Source: Volvox africanus
Lineage: Eukaryota > Chlorophyta > Chlorophyceae > Chlamydomonadales > Volvocaceae
Direction: 5' to 3'
Length of the DNA stretch: 64,000 bases
NCBI GenBank assembly: GCA_030268105.1
Contig: BSDZ01000003.1
Location: 5,999,001 to 6,063,000, forward strand
Part shown: piece after piece, positions 10,061 through 22,663 of the stretch
How the letters are laid out: each line of letters starts with the position of its first letter
Numbering within the stretch: the stretch's first letter is position 1
The notes under the pieces: generated by a model
What the model saw: the letters and a program-made list of their open reading frames with translations, nothing else
Database searches by the model: none
Told to the model about the DNA's origin: nothing
Translations under genes and position numbers: made by a program

Positions 10061-13000
10061 TCATTGGGCTTGTGTGGCACGTTTGCGGGCTTCTTCGAGC
10101 AGGGGTTTCATGTCCTGTGAGAAGTTGCGTGCCGGTTCCCATGAGTTGTGCTCGTCGGTATACCCTGTCCACTTAACCAAGTACTCGTGTACTGTTCGCT
10201 TACGTCGGTGTCGGCCCACACGACGCGCGCGATAATCTAACACCCGCTCCACATCGTAAAACTTCTGTTTACCAGCGATCCAGGTCTCGGGAACTGGTTC
10301 GATCGCTGCGGGGGCGTTAGCAGGCTCAGGGACGGGTTCCGTACCACGATACGGACGAACAAGCGATACGTGAAACGTGGGGTGAATGGTCATATCAGCG
10401 GGCAATGCAAGCTGCACAGCCACATTCCCAACCATGCGCACGACAGGATACGGACCGATCCAGCGGGGTAAGAGTTTTCGGGATCCGTCGGCCAAGGAAC
10501 GCAAGTTCTTGGTGCTTAGCAACACGAGTTGCCCCTCCGAAAACGTCACATCCTGCTTGGATTTGTTGTAGTATTCTGTCGTTCGTTGCTGCGCCGCGTC
10601 CAAACACGACTTCGCGTCTGTGATTCGGGACATAAAAGACTTGGCAAAAAGTTTAGCAGCAGGCACGTTCACTTCCAACTCACGCCACACGGGTAGCGCG
10701 GGATGAAATCCGTAGTTAAGAAAGAACGGACTTTTGCCTGTAGAGCGGTTAACAGCATTGTTAAGCGCGAATTCTGCCGCAGTCAAATACGTATCCCAAA
10801 CGAGTGGTGTGCGACCAGCATAATTGCGCAACATATCACCCAACGTGCGGTTTGTGCGTTCGGTTTGACCATCAGTCTGCGGGTGATACGCCGTGCTCAG
10901 GTTGACGCGCATGCCAACTAGTTTGCAGAGCGCTTCCCAAAACTTAGACGTGAACTGTCCACCGCGGTCCGAGATCACATTTTTGGGAATCCCGTGTAAC
11001 CGAACCACATTATCGAAAAACAAACGTGCGGTTTGCTCAGCCGTGCAGGATGATGTGCATGGTGCTAGGTGGACCATCTTAGTCAGACGATCGACCATTA
11101 CAAACACCGCATCGTATCCCCCCTCAGTTTTGGGCAGCGCGACTACGAAGTCCATGGAAACACTTTCCCAAGGCGCATCCGGGACAGGCAACGGTTGCAA
11201 CAACCCATGGCCCTTACCGGACAAAGCCTTATTGCGCTGGCACAGACTGCATGTCTGGACGAAGTTCGCCGCATCCTTAGCCAAACGAGGCCACCAAAAG
11301 GAACGTTGCACCAAGTCGATCAATCGCTTGCTACCAGGGTGTCCTGCTAACGGGTCCTCGTGGAACCGCGCAAGGATGTCGTAGCGTAGCGCGTCGTCGT
11401 TCGGAACGACGATTTGCGTAGCTGCACCCTCCGTCCGTAGCCAAAGGCCATTCTGCTTGCGAAGGTTTTCTACATTAGCCGGGTCCGCGAACCAGGCATC
11501 TGCGTTGTAGGCAACCTTCAACCGCTCCGCGAGATCCGTCGCCATCGGTACCTCCTCGCTACGCGGCCGCACGACGGGTGCTGCCAAAATTGCAGCGTGT
11601 AGCGACGGATGTCGACTGAGAGCATCGGCAATATTCAATTTACCAGAAATATACTCCCAGGTGCAGTTGAACCTAGCTAGATATTCCATCCACCTAGCTT
11701 GACGGCGGTTCAACGTTGGAACGCTTTGCAAAAACGTTAGGGGCTTATGGTCAGTCTTTAAAGTAAACGGGCGTCCCTCGAGGTAACAGCGCCATTCCTT
11801 TAAAGCATGCAGCACGGCCAGAAGCTCCTGTTCCCCGGTGGTGTAGCGAATCTCCGCACCAGAAAACTTCTTACTCGTGAAGGCGATCGGTCGTCCTTCC
11901 TGTAACAATACAGCGCCGCTTCCAAATATTGAGGCATCAGACACTACCTCAACACGAAATGGCAACGAGTAATCAGGGAATGCAAGGGTGACATCTTCGG
12001 CAACGATTCGTTTGAGCTCTTCGAATGCCCGCTGGCATTGCGACGTCCACGACTCGAGCGAAACGAAAACGCCTTTGCGAGTTAAGTTAGTAAGCGGGGC
12101 CGCAATGATGGAATATTTTTCAATGAACTTTCGGAAATAATTGGTCAAGCCAAGGAACTTACGCAGCTCCGTGAGGTTCTGAGGCGCGGGCCAATCGCGA
12201 ACCACGGCGACCTTCCGCGGGTCCATCTTTACACCGGTGGCCGACACAATGTGGCCCAAATATTCCACCTGAGGCTGCGCCCAAAAGCATTTGGCGCGTT
12301 TAGCAAACAATTGCTCCCGCCTCATAACGTCGAGCACGAGCCGAAGATGCTCCAAGTGCTCCTCGCGCGTCTTAGAATATACCAAGATGTCATCCAGGTA
12401 GCAAACAACGAACCTGTCGATAAACGGCCTAAACATTCGGTCCATAACCGCTTGAAACGTCGCAGGGGCATTAGTCAAACCAAATGATAGGACCGTATAC
12501 TCAAAGTGACCAAAGGGCGTCCGAAAAGCGGTTTTCGGGATATCAGAGGCAGCGATGCGAATCTGATTGTAGCCCTGTTGTAAGTCAATTGAGGAAAAAT
12601 AAGCCGAGCCCTTCAGCTTATCCAACAGGTCGTCAACGCGTGGCAAAGGGTAGCGATTTTTCACCGTATTCGCATTCAACCCCCGGTAATCGATGCACAT
12701 GCGCAAGGTCCCATCCTTCTTACCGACAAACAAAATCGGTGCAGAATACGGGGATGTGCTGGGGCGTATCATACCCTTCGCGAGCAAATCCGTCACCTGG
12801 CGCTTTACCTCATCCAGCTCCAATGGACTCAACCTGTACATTGGCCGGGCTGTAGGCTGCGCTCCAGGCATGAGAGGGATTGTGTGATCAACAGGACGCA
12901 TAGGTGGTAGGCCAGGGATATCTTTAAAGACGTCCTCATACTGCGACAGTAGGGCCTCAACCTCAGGATCCGCAGAAATCTGCGCGGTGGTGACACAACA

Positions 13001-14122
13001 GCTCACCCGCGGCCTTAAAAGCAGTCCGTGGGCACCCTTCCGTAACAAACGGACGGCCTCCTTACGCCCGACTAGCTCTGGTTCGATTCGCGCGGCCATT
13101 GCGGTCACAGCGAAATTAACCATAGGCACCGCCTCAGTTTCGCCCTCCTTTGGTGTGACATGTTCGAACGACAGGAAAGGTACCTTAATCGACAGAGTAC
13201 CCTTGCACATATGCAGGGTTGCGGTCTCCATGTCGATGCGCGCGCGGTACTGTCGTAATGTCGACGACCCCATTATGTACGGTGCAGTCTCTGCTAAGCC
13301 CTGCAGCACGTACGGCCGGGTCACAACACGCAAAGGGCCTAACGATAGGCTAAGGGTAATCCTGCCCACGATGGGATGCTTACCCCCGTCAGCAAGGGTA
13401 ACCTGTGGACAATCAGACGACTCTGGGGACAACCCCAGCGCATTCACCTCTGCGACAGAGATGAAGTCGTCGCTGGCACCGGTGTCAACAAGTGCCTTCA
13501 GAGTACGGCCATTCAAACCGATCTGAACCACAGGGACACGGTTATCTACGAGCGACTGCCCAGCAGACAACGTCAGTGCACTTAAGGCGGGTCCGTAACC
13601 AACGGCACCCCCATCAGGAGCTTCGTACCAAACGTCAACCGAGTAGGATAGGTGTGGCCACGGAGCCAACGTACCCTCCCGATCCACACCATTAAACAAA
13701 ACGGTGCCCGGCTCGAACCGGTGGACATGCCGCATACCCCTTAACGATGCCTCTGCCTTGCGCCGACAGAAAGCGGGGAGTAAAACACATGCGGCAGTGT
13801 CTGGATATTGACGCCTACACCTCCTGTACATGGCCAACTGTTCCGACATCTCACGCAGAGACGAGGGGATGAACAAAACCACGTGGTTGGACAGATCGAT
13901 AGACGACAGGGGACGGCGAGGTGTAAACACATTACACAACGGATCGAAGCAGAGAAGTCCCGTGCGTCCGTCAAGCGTGATGCGTCGCGCAATGACTCGC
14001 TCGATGTGTCCAAGTACACAAGGCAACAATGCCTTAACGGCTGGCCGTAAGGATGACCACCGACCACGCGTTAGTTCAGAAAACCCAGGTAGAGCCCCCT
14101 CCGCAGGAACCCGGGCAAGCCC
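10061..14122 (-). CDS. pol: Family-A Pol polyprotein (MTase-like, PR, RT, RNase H, IN, chromodomain)
   Basis: Frame open from the codon after the Gag UAG; the first possible Met gives 1322 residues. From that Met: a Dam-like domain (about 1-115, IPSS at 54-57 in place of NPPY); retropepsin with DTGA at 182-185; RT about 380-600 with YLDD at 544-547; RNase H with Asp 698 (SDAS), Glu 733 and Asp 760 (TDHKP); integrase zinc site His 890, His 897, Cys 927, Cys 930; catalytic Asp 960, Asp 1021, Glu 1057 (D,D35E spacing); a GPY/F-like motif at 1191-1195; and a chromodomain about 1258-1303 ending in YLVKWTGY and NSWEPARNF. The chromodomain usually steers integration to heterochromatin. No Met follows the UAG closely, which favours a Gag-Pol fusion by readthrough. 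All catalytic residues I can check are present, so this copy could be functional. Confidence 0.93.
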   Translation of the reverse strand, partial: GLARVPAEGALPGFSELTRGRWSSLRPAVKALLPCVLGHIERVIARRITLDGRTGLLCFDPLCNVFTPRRPLSSIDLSNHVVLFIPSSLREMSEQLAMYRRCRRQYPDTAACVLLPAFCRRKAEASLRGMRHVHRFEPGTVLFNGVDREGTLAPWPHLSYSVDVWYEAPDGGAVGYGPALSALTLSAGQSLVDNRVPVVQIGLNGRTLKALVDTGASDDFISVAEVNALGLSPESSDCPQVTLADGGKHPIVGRITLSLSLGPLRVVTRPYVLQGLAETAPYIMGSSTLRQYRARIDMETATLHMCKGTLSIKVPFLSFEHVTPKEGETEAVPMVNFAVTAMAARIEPELVGRKEAVRLLRKGAHGLLLRPRVSCCVTTAQISADPEVEALLSQYEDVFKDIPGLPPMRPVDHTIPLMPGAQPTARPMYRLSPLELDEVKRQVTDLLAKGMIRPSTSPYSAPILFVGKKDGTLRMCIDYRGLNANTVKNRYPLPRVDDLLDKLKGSAYFSSIDLQQGYNQIRIAASDIPKTAFRTPFGHFEYTVLSFGLTNAPATFQAVMDRMFRPFIDRFVVCYLDDILVYSKTREEHLEHLRLVLDVMRREQLFAKRAKCFWAQPQVEYLGHIVSATGVKMDPRKVAVVRDWPAPQNLTELRKFLGLTNYFRKFIEKYSIIAAPLTNLTRKGVFVSLESWTSQCQRAFEELKRIVAEDVTLAFPDYSLPFRVEVVSDASIFGSGAVLLQEGRPIAFTSKKFSGAEIRYTTGEQELLAVLHALKEWRCYLEGRPFTLKTDHKPLTFLQSVPTLNRRQARWMEYLARFNCTWEYISGKLNIADALSRHPSLHAAILAAPVVRPRSEEVPMATDLAERLKVAYNADAWFADPANVENLRKQNGLWLRTEGAATQIVVPNDDALRYDILARFHEDPLAGHPGSKRLIDLVQRSFWWPRLAKDAANFVQTCSLCQRNKALSGKGHGLLQPLPVPDAPWESVSMDFVVALPKTEGGYDAVFVMVDRLTKMVHLAPCTSSCTAEQTARLFFDNVVRLHGIPKNVISDRGGQFTSKFWEALCKLVGMRVNLSTAYHPQTDGQTERTNRTLGDMLRNYAGRTPLVWDTYLTAAEFALNNAVNRSTGKSPFFLNYGFHPALPVWRELEVNVPAAKLFAKSFMSRITDAKSCLDAAQQRTTEYYNKSKQDVTFSEGQLVLLSTKNLRSLADGSRKLLPRWIGPYPVVRMVGNVAVQLALPADMTIHPTFHVSLVRPYRGTEPVPEPANAPAAIEPVPETWIAGKQKFYDVERVLDYRARRVGRHRRKRTVHEYLVKWTGYTDEHNSWEPARNFSQDMKPLLEEARKRATQAQ

Positions 14123-15757
14123 CTATTTCGGCTGAGGTACAAACGGCGGCATTAGAGGGCAATCCTTCGTAGAATGGCTCTCCGCACACCGTAGACAAAT
14201 GTTGGCCAATTTTCGACGCTCGAATTCGGAACGATTGCAATTCCATTTTGGCATAAATGTGTCGTCCGTACGAGTACGCTTCGCGTTGGGGTCAGAACGC
14301 TGTGCGGCTGCCGACGACGGCGCACCACCACGCTTCCTGTTCCTAGCTGGGTCCGAGCTCGGACCTGCCCCTCCTGTACCACGGACACCCGAGCTAGCGC
14401 CCCCGCGCGCCTTGCGTTGCCCGTTGCTGCGTCGCGTCGCGGCAGTAGGCGTGGGGCGGGTCGCGCCGAGGTCCTGGTCGAGAGCCACAGCTTCCCCAAG
14501 CGGATCCTGCACTTGCACGGCATTTGCACGAGGGGCAGACTTGACTTCTTCCTCGCCGGCAAGAAGTCGTATCTCCGCGCCCTTAGCAAAAGCGACCAAC
14601 GCGTCATACGACTTGATCTGCGCTCCAACCAAGTCAGTGGCGCACCATTTAGCCAAAAGTTTCGTTAGGCCTCGCCTAAACCAAAAGACACGCTCAGATT
14701 CGGTGAGGTCAGCAATGGGAGTCACAAGTGCTTCGAAGCGTGACTGGTACGCAGGTACATTTTCATCCCGACGCATGTGGTAGCTACCCGCTGCCAAAAC
14801 GTTACGAGCTCCCACATCGCGTGCTTGAACCTCAGTAGCGAATCGTGCGAGCAAAGCGGCGACTAACTCGTCAAAAGTATAGCTGCCCCGGGCGTTGGTC
14901 CAATTGCGATACCAGTCCTTCGCTGCGCCCTCGAGGGTGTTACCAACGAAGAGACACCTGATACCGTCATTGTCGCCACCATGAACAGCTTGGAGGTACT
15001 TTTTAGCGTCACGCACGTACGCACGAGTTGCATCGGCTATGCTATGCCCTGGTGTCTTGTCGGTCAGCGAAATATTGAGCCTAGGAACGGGAATCGACAA
15101 TCTCATCACCTCAGGGATGTCATCATGCCCTCGAGCTTGAGGTAATGGCAGAACCCTTGGTCCAGCAGTGTTGTCCATATTCGTGTTCACTGCTGAATGC
15201 GGCACAATTAAGTGAGCAGGGGTCTGAAGGAAAAGGGGCTCTTGAGTGGCTCGCGCGCCAACAGTCTCAAGACCTCTATCCGGCGCTCTAGCAGCTACAA
15301 CGAAATCGGGTTGGCTAGCTAGGCTAGTGTGCGGCGTATCGTCGTGTTCCGCGGACATGGAGCACGAAACGATACCTTAGTTTTGCGTAATAGAAGCCGA
15401 CTTCTATCGCAAAGGCAAGAGTACAAAGCGATTCGGTGAGCCTACCGACAGTACTCTTGAGAAGATTCAGCAAACTCAGCAAGTAATTGCCCAGCTGAGT
15501 CCTGATCTCCGTAGTTTGAGCAATGAGAGTCGCCAACTGGTCCGGACGAACGCCGGTCTCAGTCGCCGCGGCAAGCAATGCCGGTGCACTGAGATTACCT
15601 GCGACTCAGAGCGTACACTTACACAACAAGTGCAGCAATCTAAACAAAAGCAATTAAACAATTACAAACCGGAAGCGGCGGCGTCCAAAACGGCGCGGCC
15701 TAAGTCTTCGGCAAAAGTATCTAGCGGTCCTCGTGGTTCGTCGCTGGAACTCGCCAT
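14123..15757 (-). CDS. gag: Family-A Gag, with possible spliced N-terminus
   Basis: The unspliced frame starts at 15358 (MSAEHDDTPH) and gives 411 residues. It contains a capsid-type domain (DAKKYLQAVHGG to LLAKWCA), a basic Arg/Ser/Gly linker and a knuckle CLRCAESHSTKDC (C-x2-C-x3-H-x4-C), and ends at UAG. A second possible start at 15757 (MASSSDEPRGPLDTL) would be joined by removing 15599-15669 and 15190-15445. The latter 256-bp segment is precisely absent from the copy at 45295-52508. The spliced form replaces the first ~80 residues. The Pol frame continues directly after the UAG. Gag packages the element RNA in particles; which start is used is open. Confidence 0.85.
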
Positions 15758-15806
15758 AGAAAGAACCTACTTCCGATTAGACAAAGAGAGACAGTTAGGC
15801 AACGAA

Positions 15807-15821
15807 ACTGTCTCGATACCA
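15807..15821 (-). other. Primer-binding site
   Basis: Three bases inside the 5' LTR, on the minus strand, comes TGGTATCGAGACAG. Other copies extend the match to TGGTATCGAGACAGGTTC, complementary to a tRNA 3' end with A73 and U72, as expected for initiator tRNA-Met. The tRNA identity is inferred. Confidence 0.7.
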
Positions 15822-15824
15822 AAT

Positions 15825-16648
15825 TGTTGTACCTCTCGTTCGCGTTTGCTCATAAGTATCTGCACGTCTGGAGACTATCGACACCGATGCGCGAGCACTT
15901 GCAAGTACAGCAAGGCAAGCGAGAGCAAACAGAGACAGCGGAAGACTTCGAGACGAAGAGAGATATAACTTACGGTCTTACAGATCGGAATGATGCAATG
16001 GACGAAATCGCCGTCAGCGCCGGAAGCAAGCAATCATCACGCGGCGGTGATTAGCGAAGTTCAGGCTTAGCTCGGGCTAAGTAGAATATCGTATAGTAAT
16101 AGTAATGTAGAACACACAAGTGTTCTCCGGTATCGAATGTCTTGTCTAGCTTAGCCGTCCTTGCATCTGTTATACTCGCAGCATCGCAATGCCGTACGAT
16201 TCACATTAGGAGGCCGATCCTAGATGTGACAACCCTACTGCGCCTAGGCGATGTCTACGCATAACAACGTATAAGCCTTTCCGGCATTCGCATGATGCAA
16301 GGGTCCGGATAACGATATCCGGTTGCAGGGCATGTATCGCGACGAGTGCGGCGCTCTCAACGTGTGCTTAAATGAAGTAATATTATATCAGATAATATTA
16401 CTTATCGTTTTGTAGCACGAGCATAATGCGCACTTCAATGATTCGGTCATTCATGCATGCTAGGCGGATTTGCCATGATGCGATGTCGCGATGGATAATG
16501 ACAACATGCCAGATGCATATATAAATGTATGCGAATACATTTATATCATGCAGATTCATTCATATGTAATGCGTTCATCACAAAAGCACTTCGCCTCGTA
16601 GGATCGCGTCGACCTACGCGTTGACGGGAAATGAACCGTAGCACAACA
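15825..16648 (-). repeat. 5' LTR of minus element 9178-16648
   Basis: 824 bp, TGTTGTACC...GCACAACA. Directly right of it begins TATTCTGCACCG, the middle of an RT gene in the plus orientation, with no duplicated target that matches the left end of the element. Confidence 0.92.
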
Positions 16649-19335
16649 TATTCTGCACCGATTTTGTTTGTCGGTAAGAAGGATGGGACCTTGCGCATGT
16701 GCATTGATTACCGGGGGTTAAATGCGAATACGGTGAAAAATCGCTACCCTTTGCCACGCGTTGACGACCTGTTGGATAAGCTGAAGGGCTCGGCTTATTT
16801 TTCCTCAATTGACTTACAACAGGGCTACAATCAGATCCGCATCGCTGCCTCTGATATTCCGAAAACCGCTTTTCGGACACGCTTCGGTCACTTCGAGTAT
16901 ACGGTTCTATCGTTTGGTTTGACTAATGCCCCTGCGACGTTTCAGGCGGTCATGGACCGAATGTTTAGACCGTTTATCGACAGGTTCGTTGTTTGCTACC
17001 TGGATGACATCTTGGTATATTCTAAGACGCGCGAGGAGCACTTGGAGCATCTTCGGCTCGTGCTCGACGTTATGAGGCGGGAGCAATTGTTTGCTAAACG
17101 CGCCAAATGCTTTTGGGCGCAGCCTCAGGTGGAATATTTGGGCCACATTGTGTCGTCCACCGGTGTGAAGATGGACCCGCGGAAGGTCGCCGTGGTTCGC
17201 GATTGGCCTGCGCCTCAGAACCTCACGGAGCTGCGTAAGTTCCTTGGCTTGACCAATTATTTCCGAAAGTTCATTGAAAAATATTCCATCATTGCGGCCC
17301 CGCTTACTAACTTAACTCGCAAAGGCGTTTTCGTTTCGCTCGAGTCGTGGACGTCGCAATGCCAGCGGGCATTCCAAGAGCTCTAGCGAACCGTTGCCGA
17401 AGATGTCACCCTTGCATTCCCTGATTACTCGTTGCCATTTCGTGTTGAGGTAGTGTCTGATGCCTCAATATTTGGAAGCGGTGCTGTATTGTTACAGGAA
17501 GGGCGACCGATCGCCTTCACGAGTAAGAAGTTTTCTGGTGCGGAGATTCGCTACACCACCGGGGAACAGGAGCTTCTGGCCGTGCTGCATGCTTTAAAGG
17601 AATGGCGCTGTTACCTCGAGGGACGCCCGTTTACTTTAAAGACTGACCATAAGCCCCTAACGTTTTTGCAAAGCGTTCCGACGTTGAACCGCCGTCAGGC
17701 TAGGTGGATGGAATACCTAGCTAGGTTCGACTGCACCTGGGAGTATATTTCTGGTAAATTGAATATTGCCGATGCTCTCAGTCGACATCCGTCGCTACAC
17801 ACTGCAATTTTGGCAGCGCCCGTCGTGCGGCCGCGTAGCGAGGAGGTACCGATCGCGACAGACCTCGAGGAGCGGTTGAAGGTTGCCTACAACGCAGACG
17901 CCTGGTTCGCGGACCCGGCTAATGTAGAAAACCTTCGCAAGCAGAATGGCCTTTGGCTACGGACGGAGGGTGCAGCTACGCAAATCGTCGTTCCGAACGA
18001 CGACGCGCTACGCTACGACATCCTTGCGCGGTTCCACGAGGACCCGTTAGCAGGACACCCTGGTAGCAAGCGATTGATCGACTTGGTGCAACGTTCCTTT
18101 TGGTGGCCTCGTTTGGCTAAGGATGCGGCGAACTTCGTCCAGACATGCAGTCTGTGCCAGCGCAATAAGGCTTTGTCCGGTAAGGGCCATGGGTTGTTGC
18201 AACCGTTGCCTGTCCCGGATGCACCTTGGGAAAGTATTTCCATGGACTTCGTAGTCGCGCTGCCCAAAATTGAGGGGGGATATGATGCGGTGTTCGTAAT
18301 GGTCGATCGTCTGACTAAGATGGTTCACCTAGCACCATGCACATCATCCTGCACGGCTGAGCAAACCACACGTTTGTTTTTCGACAATGTGGTTCGGTTA
18401 CACGGGGTTCCCAAAAATGTGATCTCGGACCGCAGTGGACAGTTCACGTCTAAGTTTTGGGAAGCGCTCTGCAAACTAGTTGGCATGCGTGTCAACCTGA
18501 GCACAGCGTACCACCCGCAGACTGATGGTCAAACCGAACGCACAAACCGCACGTTGGGTGATATGTTGCGCAATTATGCTGGTCGCACACCACTCGTTTG
18601 GGATACGTATTTGACTGCGGCAGAATTCGCGCTTAACAACGCTGTTAACCGCTCTACAGGCAAAAGTCCGTTCTTTCTTAACTACGGATTTCATCCCGCG
18701 CTACCCGTGTGGCGTGAGTTGGAAGTGAACGTGCCTGCTGCTAAACTTTTTGCCAAGTCTTTTATGTCCCGAATCACAGACGCGAAGTCGTGTTTGGACG
18801 CGGCGCAGCAACGAACGACGGAATACTACAACAAATCCAAGCAGGATGTGACGTTTTCGGAAGGGCAACTCGTGTTGCTAAGTACCAAGAACTTGCGTTC
18901 CTTGGCCGACGGATCCCGAAAACTTTTACCCCGCTGGATTGGTCCGTATCCTGTCATGCGCATGGTTGGGAATGTGGCTGTGGAGCTTGCATTGCCCGCT
19001 GATATGACCATTCACCCCACGTTTCACGTAATGCTTGTTCGTCCGTATCGTGGTACAGAACCCGTCCCTGAGCCTGCTAACGCCCCTGCAGCGATCGAAC
19101 CAGTTCCCGAGACCTGGATTGCTGGTAAACAGAAGTTTTACGATGTGGAACGGGTGTTAGATTATCGCGCGCGTCGTGTGGGCCGACACCGACGTAAGCG
19201 GACAGTACACGAGTACTTGTTCAAGTGGACAGGGTATACCAGCGAGCACAACTCATGGGAACCGGCACGCAACTTCTGCAGGACATGAAACCCCTACTCG
19301 AAGAAGCCCGCAAACGTGCCACGCAAGCCCAATGA
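16649..19335 (+). pseudogene. pol: Family-A pol 3' part: RT to chromodomain
   Basis: Starts abruptly inside RT ([14 protein letters not shown]) at the edge of the minus element's LTR. It reads through YLDD, RNase H, integrase and chromodomain. An in-frame TAG at about 17386 replaces the Lys codon after the EEL motif in RNase H's N-terminal side. Near 19277 a small deletion shifts the frame in the chromodomain tail, giving FCRT and a premature end. Gag, the MTase-like domain and protease are absent. It is the 3' remnant of the plus element whose LTR starts at 19395. Confidence 0.9.
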
Positions 19336-19394
19336 CCCCTGCAGTCGATGCTGTATGATGCAGCGAGGACGCTGCATACGGGAGGGGGGATAAT

Positions 19395-20137
19395 TGTTGT
19401 GCTACGGTTCATTTACCGCCGATGCGTAGGTCGATGTGATCCTACAAGGCGAAGTGCTATTGAGATGAACACATTGCATATGAATGAATCTGCATTATAT
19501 AAATGTATTCGTGTACATTTATATATGCATTTGGCATGTTGTCATTATCCATCGCGACATCGCATCATGGCAAATCCACCAAGCATGCATGAATAACCGA
19601 AGCATGGAAGTGCGCATTATGCTCGTGCTACAAAACGATAAGTAATATTATCTGATATAATATTACTTCATTAAAGCACACGTTGAGAGCGCCGCACTCG
19701 TCGCGATGCATGCCCTGCAACCGGATATCGTTATCCGGACCCTTGCATCATGCGAATGCCGGAAAGGCTTATACGTTGTTATGCGTAGACATCGCCTATA
19801 CGCAGTAGGGTTGTCACATCTAGGATCGGCCTCCTGATGTGAATCGTACGGCATTGCGATGCTGCGAGTATAACAGATGCGAGGACGGCTAAGCTAGACA
19901 AGACATTCGATACCGGAGAACACTTGTGTGTTCTATATTATTATTGCTATACGCTATTCTACTTAGCCCGAGCTAAGCCTGAACTTCGCTAATCACCGCC
20001 GCGTGATGATTGCTTGCTTCCGGCGCTGACGGCGATTTCGTCCATTGCATCGTTCCGATCTGTAAGACTGTAAGTTATATCTCTCTTCGTCTTGAAGTCT
20101 TCCACTGTCTCTGTTTGCTCTTGCTTGCCTTGCTGTA
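19395..20137 (+). repeat. Family-A 3' LTR, first part (split by nested element)
   Basis: Preceded by hairpin and polypurine tract GGGAGGGGGG. It starts TGTTGTGCTACGGTTC and is cut after CTTGCTGTA by the element at 20138. It resumes at 27540-27625, with CTGTA at both edges, and ends at the copia RT. Confidence 0.93.
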
Positions 20138-20961
20138 TGTTGTGCTACGGTTCATTTCCCGCCGACGCGTAGGTCGACGCGATCCTACGAGGCGAAGTGC
20201 TTTTGTGATGAACGCATTACATATGAATGAATCTGCATTATATAAATGTATTCGCATACATTTATATATGCATCTGGCATGTTGTCATTATCCATCGCGA
20301 CATCGCATCATGGCAAATCCGCCTAGCATGCATGAATAACCGAAGCATTGAAGTGCGCATTATGCTCGTGCTACAAAACGATAAGTAATATTATCTGATA
20401 TAATATTACTTCATTTAAGCACACGTTGAGAGCGCCGCACTCGTCGCGATACATGCCCTGCAACCGGATATCGTTATCCGGACCCTTGCATCATGCGAAT
20501 GCCGGAAAGGCTTATACGTTGTTATGCGTAGACATCGCCTAGGCGCAGTAGGGTTGTCACATCTAGGATCGGCCTCCTAATGTGAATCGTACGGCATTGC
20601 GATGCTGCGAGTATAACAGATGCAAGGACGGCTAAGCTAGACAAGACATTCGATACCGGAGAACACTTGTGTGTTCTACATTACTATTACTATACGATAT
20701 TCTACTTAGCCCGAGCTAAGCCTGAACTTCGCTAATCACCGCCGCGTGATGATTGCTTGCTTCCGGCGCTGACGGCGATTGCGTCCATTGCATCGTTCCG
20801 ATCTGTAAGACTGTAAGTTATATCTCTCTTCGTCTTGAAGTCTTCCGCTGTCTCTGTTTGCTCTCGCTTGCCTTGCTGTACTTGCAAGTGCTCGCGCATC
20901 GGTGTCGATAGTCTTCAGACGTGCAGATACTTATGAGCAAACGCGAACAAGAGGTACAACA
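20138..20961 (+). repeat. 5' LTR of element 20138-27539
   Basis: TGTTGTGCTACGG...GAGGTACAACA, 824 bp, followed by AATT and the primer-binding site. Confidence 0.93.
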
Positions 20962-20964
20962 ATT

Positions 20965-20982
20965 TGGTATCGAGACAGGTTC
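20965..20982 (+). other. Primer-binding site
   Basis: TGGTATCGAGACAGGTTC, three bases after the LTR. The predicted primer tRNA ends GAACCTGTCTCGATACCA. U72 and A73 fit an initiator tRNA-Met, but the tRNA itself is not in the window. Confidence 0.75.
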
Positions 20983-21028
20983 GTTGCCTAACTGTCTCTC
21001 TTTGTCTAATCGGAAGTAGGTTCTTTCT

Positions 21029-22663
21029 ATGGCAAGTTCCAGCGACGAACCACGAGGACCGCTAGATACTTTGGCCGAAGACCTAGGTCGCGCCGTTTTG
21101 GACGCCGCCGCTTCCGGTTTGTAATTGTTTAATTGCTTTTGTTTAGATTGCTGCACTTGTTGTGTAAGTGTACGCTCTGAGTCGCAGGTAATCTCAGTGC
21201 ACCGGCATTGCTTGCCGCGGCGACTGAGACCGGCGTTCGTCCGGACCAGTTGGCGACTCTCATTGCTCAAACTACGGAGATCAGGACTCAGCTGGGCAAT
21301 TACTTGCTGAGTTTGCTGAATCTTCTCAAGAGTACTGTCGGTAGGCTCACCGAATCGCTTTGTACTCTTGCCTTTGCGATAGAAGTCGGCTTCTATTACG
21401 CAAAACTAGGGTATTGTTTCGTGCTCCATGTCCGCGGAACACGACGATACGCCGCACACTAGCCTAGCTAGCCAACCCGATTTCGTTGTAGCTGCTAGAG
21501 CGCCGGATAGAGGTCTTGAGACTGTTGGCGCGCGAGCCACTCAAGAGCCCCTTTTCCTTCAGACCCCTGCTCACTTAATTGTGCCGCATTCAGCAGTGAA
21601 CACGAATATGGACAACACTGCTGGACCAAGGGTTCTGCCATTACCTCAAGCTCGAGGGCACGATGACATCCCTGAGGTGATGAGATTGTCGATTCCCGTT
21701 CCTAGGCTCAATATTTCGCTGACCGACAAGACACCAGGGCATAGCATAGCCAATGCAACTCGTGCGTACGTGCGTGACGCTAAAAAGTACCTCCAAGCTG
21801 TTCATGGTGGCGACAATGACGGTATCAGGTGTCTCTTCGTTGGTAACACCCTCGAGGGCGCAGCGAAGGACTGGTATCGCAATTGGACCAACGCCCGAGG
21901 CAGCTATACTTTTGACGAGTTGGTCGCCGCTTTGCTCGCACGATTCGCTACTGAGGTTCAAGCACGCGATGTGGAAGCTCATAACGTTTTGGCAGCCGGC
22001 AGCTACCACATGCGTCGGGATGAAAATGTACCTGCGTACCAGTCACGCTTCGAAGCACTTGTGACTCCCATTGCTGACCTCACCGAATCTGAGCGTGTCT
22101 TTTGGTTTAGGCGAGGCCTAACGAAACTTTTGGCTAAATGGTGCGCCACTGACTTGGTTGGAGCGCAGATCAAGTCGTATGACGCGTTGGTCACTTTTGC
22201 TAAGGGCGCGGAGATTCGACTCCTTGCCGGCGAGGAAGAAGTCAAGTCTGCCCCTCGTGCAAATGCCGTGCAAGTGCAGGATCCGCTTGGGGAAGCTGTG
22301 GCTCTCGACCAGGACCTTGGCGCGACCCGCCCCACGCCTACTGCCGCGACGCGACGCAGCAACGGGCAACGCAAGGCGCGCGGGGGCGCTAGCTCGGGTG
22401 TCCGTGGTACAGTAGGAGCAGGTCCGAGCTCGGACCCGGCTAAAAACAGGAAGCGTGGTGGTGCGCCGTCGTCGGCAGCCGCACAGCGTTCCGATCCCAA
22501 CGCGAAGCGTACTCGTACGGACGACACATTTATGCCAAAATGGAATTGCAATCGTTCCGAATTCGAGCGTCGGAAATTGGCCAATGTTTGTCTACGGTGT
22601 GCGGAGAATCATTCCACGAAGGATTGCCCTCTAATGCCGCCGTTTGTACCTCAGCCGAAATAG
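21029..22663 (+). CDS. gag: Family-A Gag
   Basis: The unspliced frame begins at 21428 (411 residues) with the same capsid-type domain and C-terminal knuckle (CLRCAENHSTKDC), and ends in TAG at 22661-22663. An upstream ATG at 21029 opens MASSSDEPRGPLDTL. That frame joins in phase to the downstream one if 21117-21187 (71 bp, GTTTGT...CGCAG) and 21341-21596 (256 bp, GTAGGC...CAGCAG) are removed. The larger segment reads through as coding in the unspliced form, which resembles an exitron. Its removal is supported by the copy at 45295; removal of the 71-bp segment is only a prediction. Confidence 0.85.

Larger units (their letters stand above)
9178..16648 (-). mobile_element. Complete family-A Ty3/gypsy element (-)
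   Basis: About 7.47 kb, with 824-bp LTRs at 9178-10001 and 15825-16648 that differ at roughly 14 positions by hand count. Gag and pol frames are both open. No target duplication is seen: the left flank is GCAGA and the right flank is TATTC. Left of it lies a truncated LTR and right of it a pol gene cut in the RT. It may be a recombinant of two neighbouring minus insertions that lost the DNA between them. Confidence 0.88.

Noticed and set aside
20900..20990. Separate small gene in the LTR (many short open frames such as those at 5513-5773, 8657-8917, 45563-45823)
   Set aside because: These frames recur only because the LTR is repeated. They cover hairpins and have no protein-like features.
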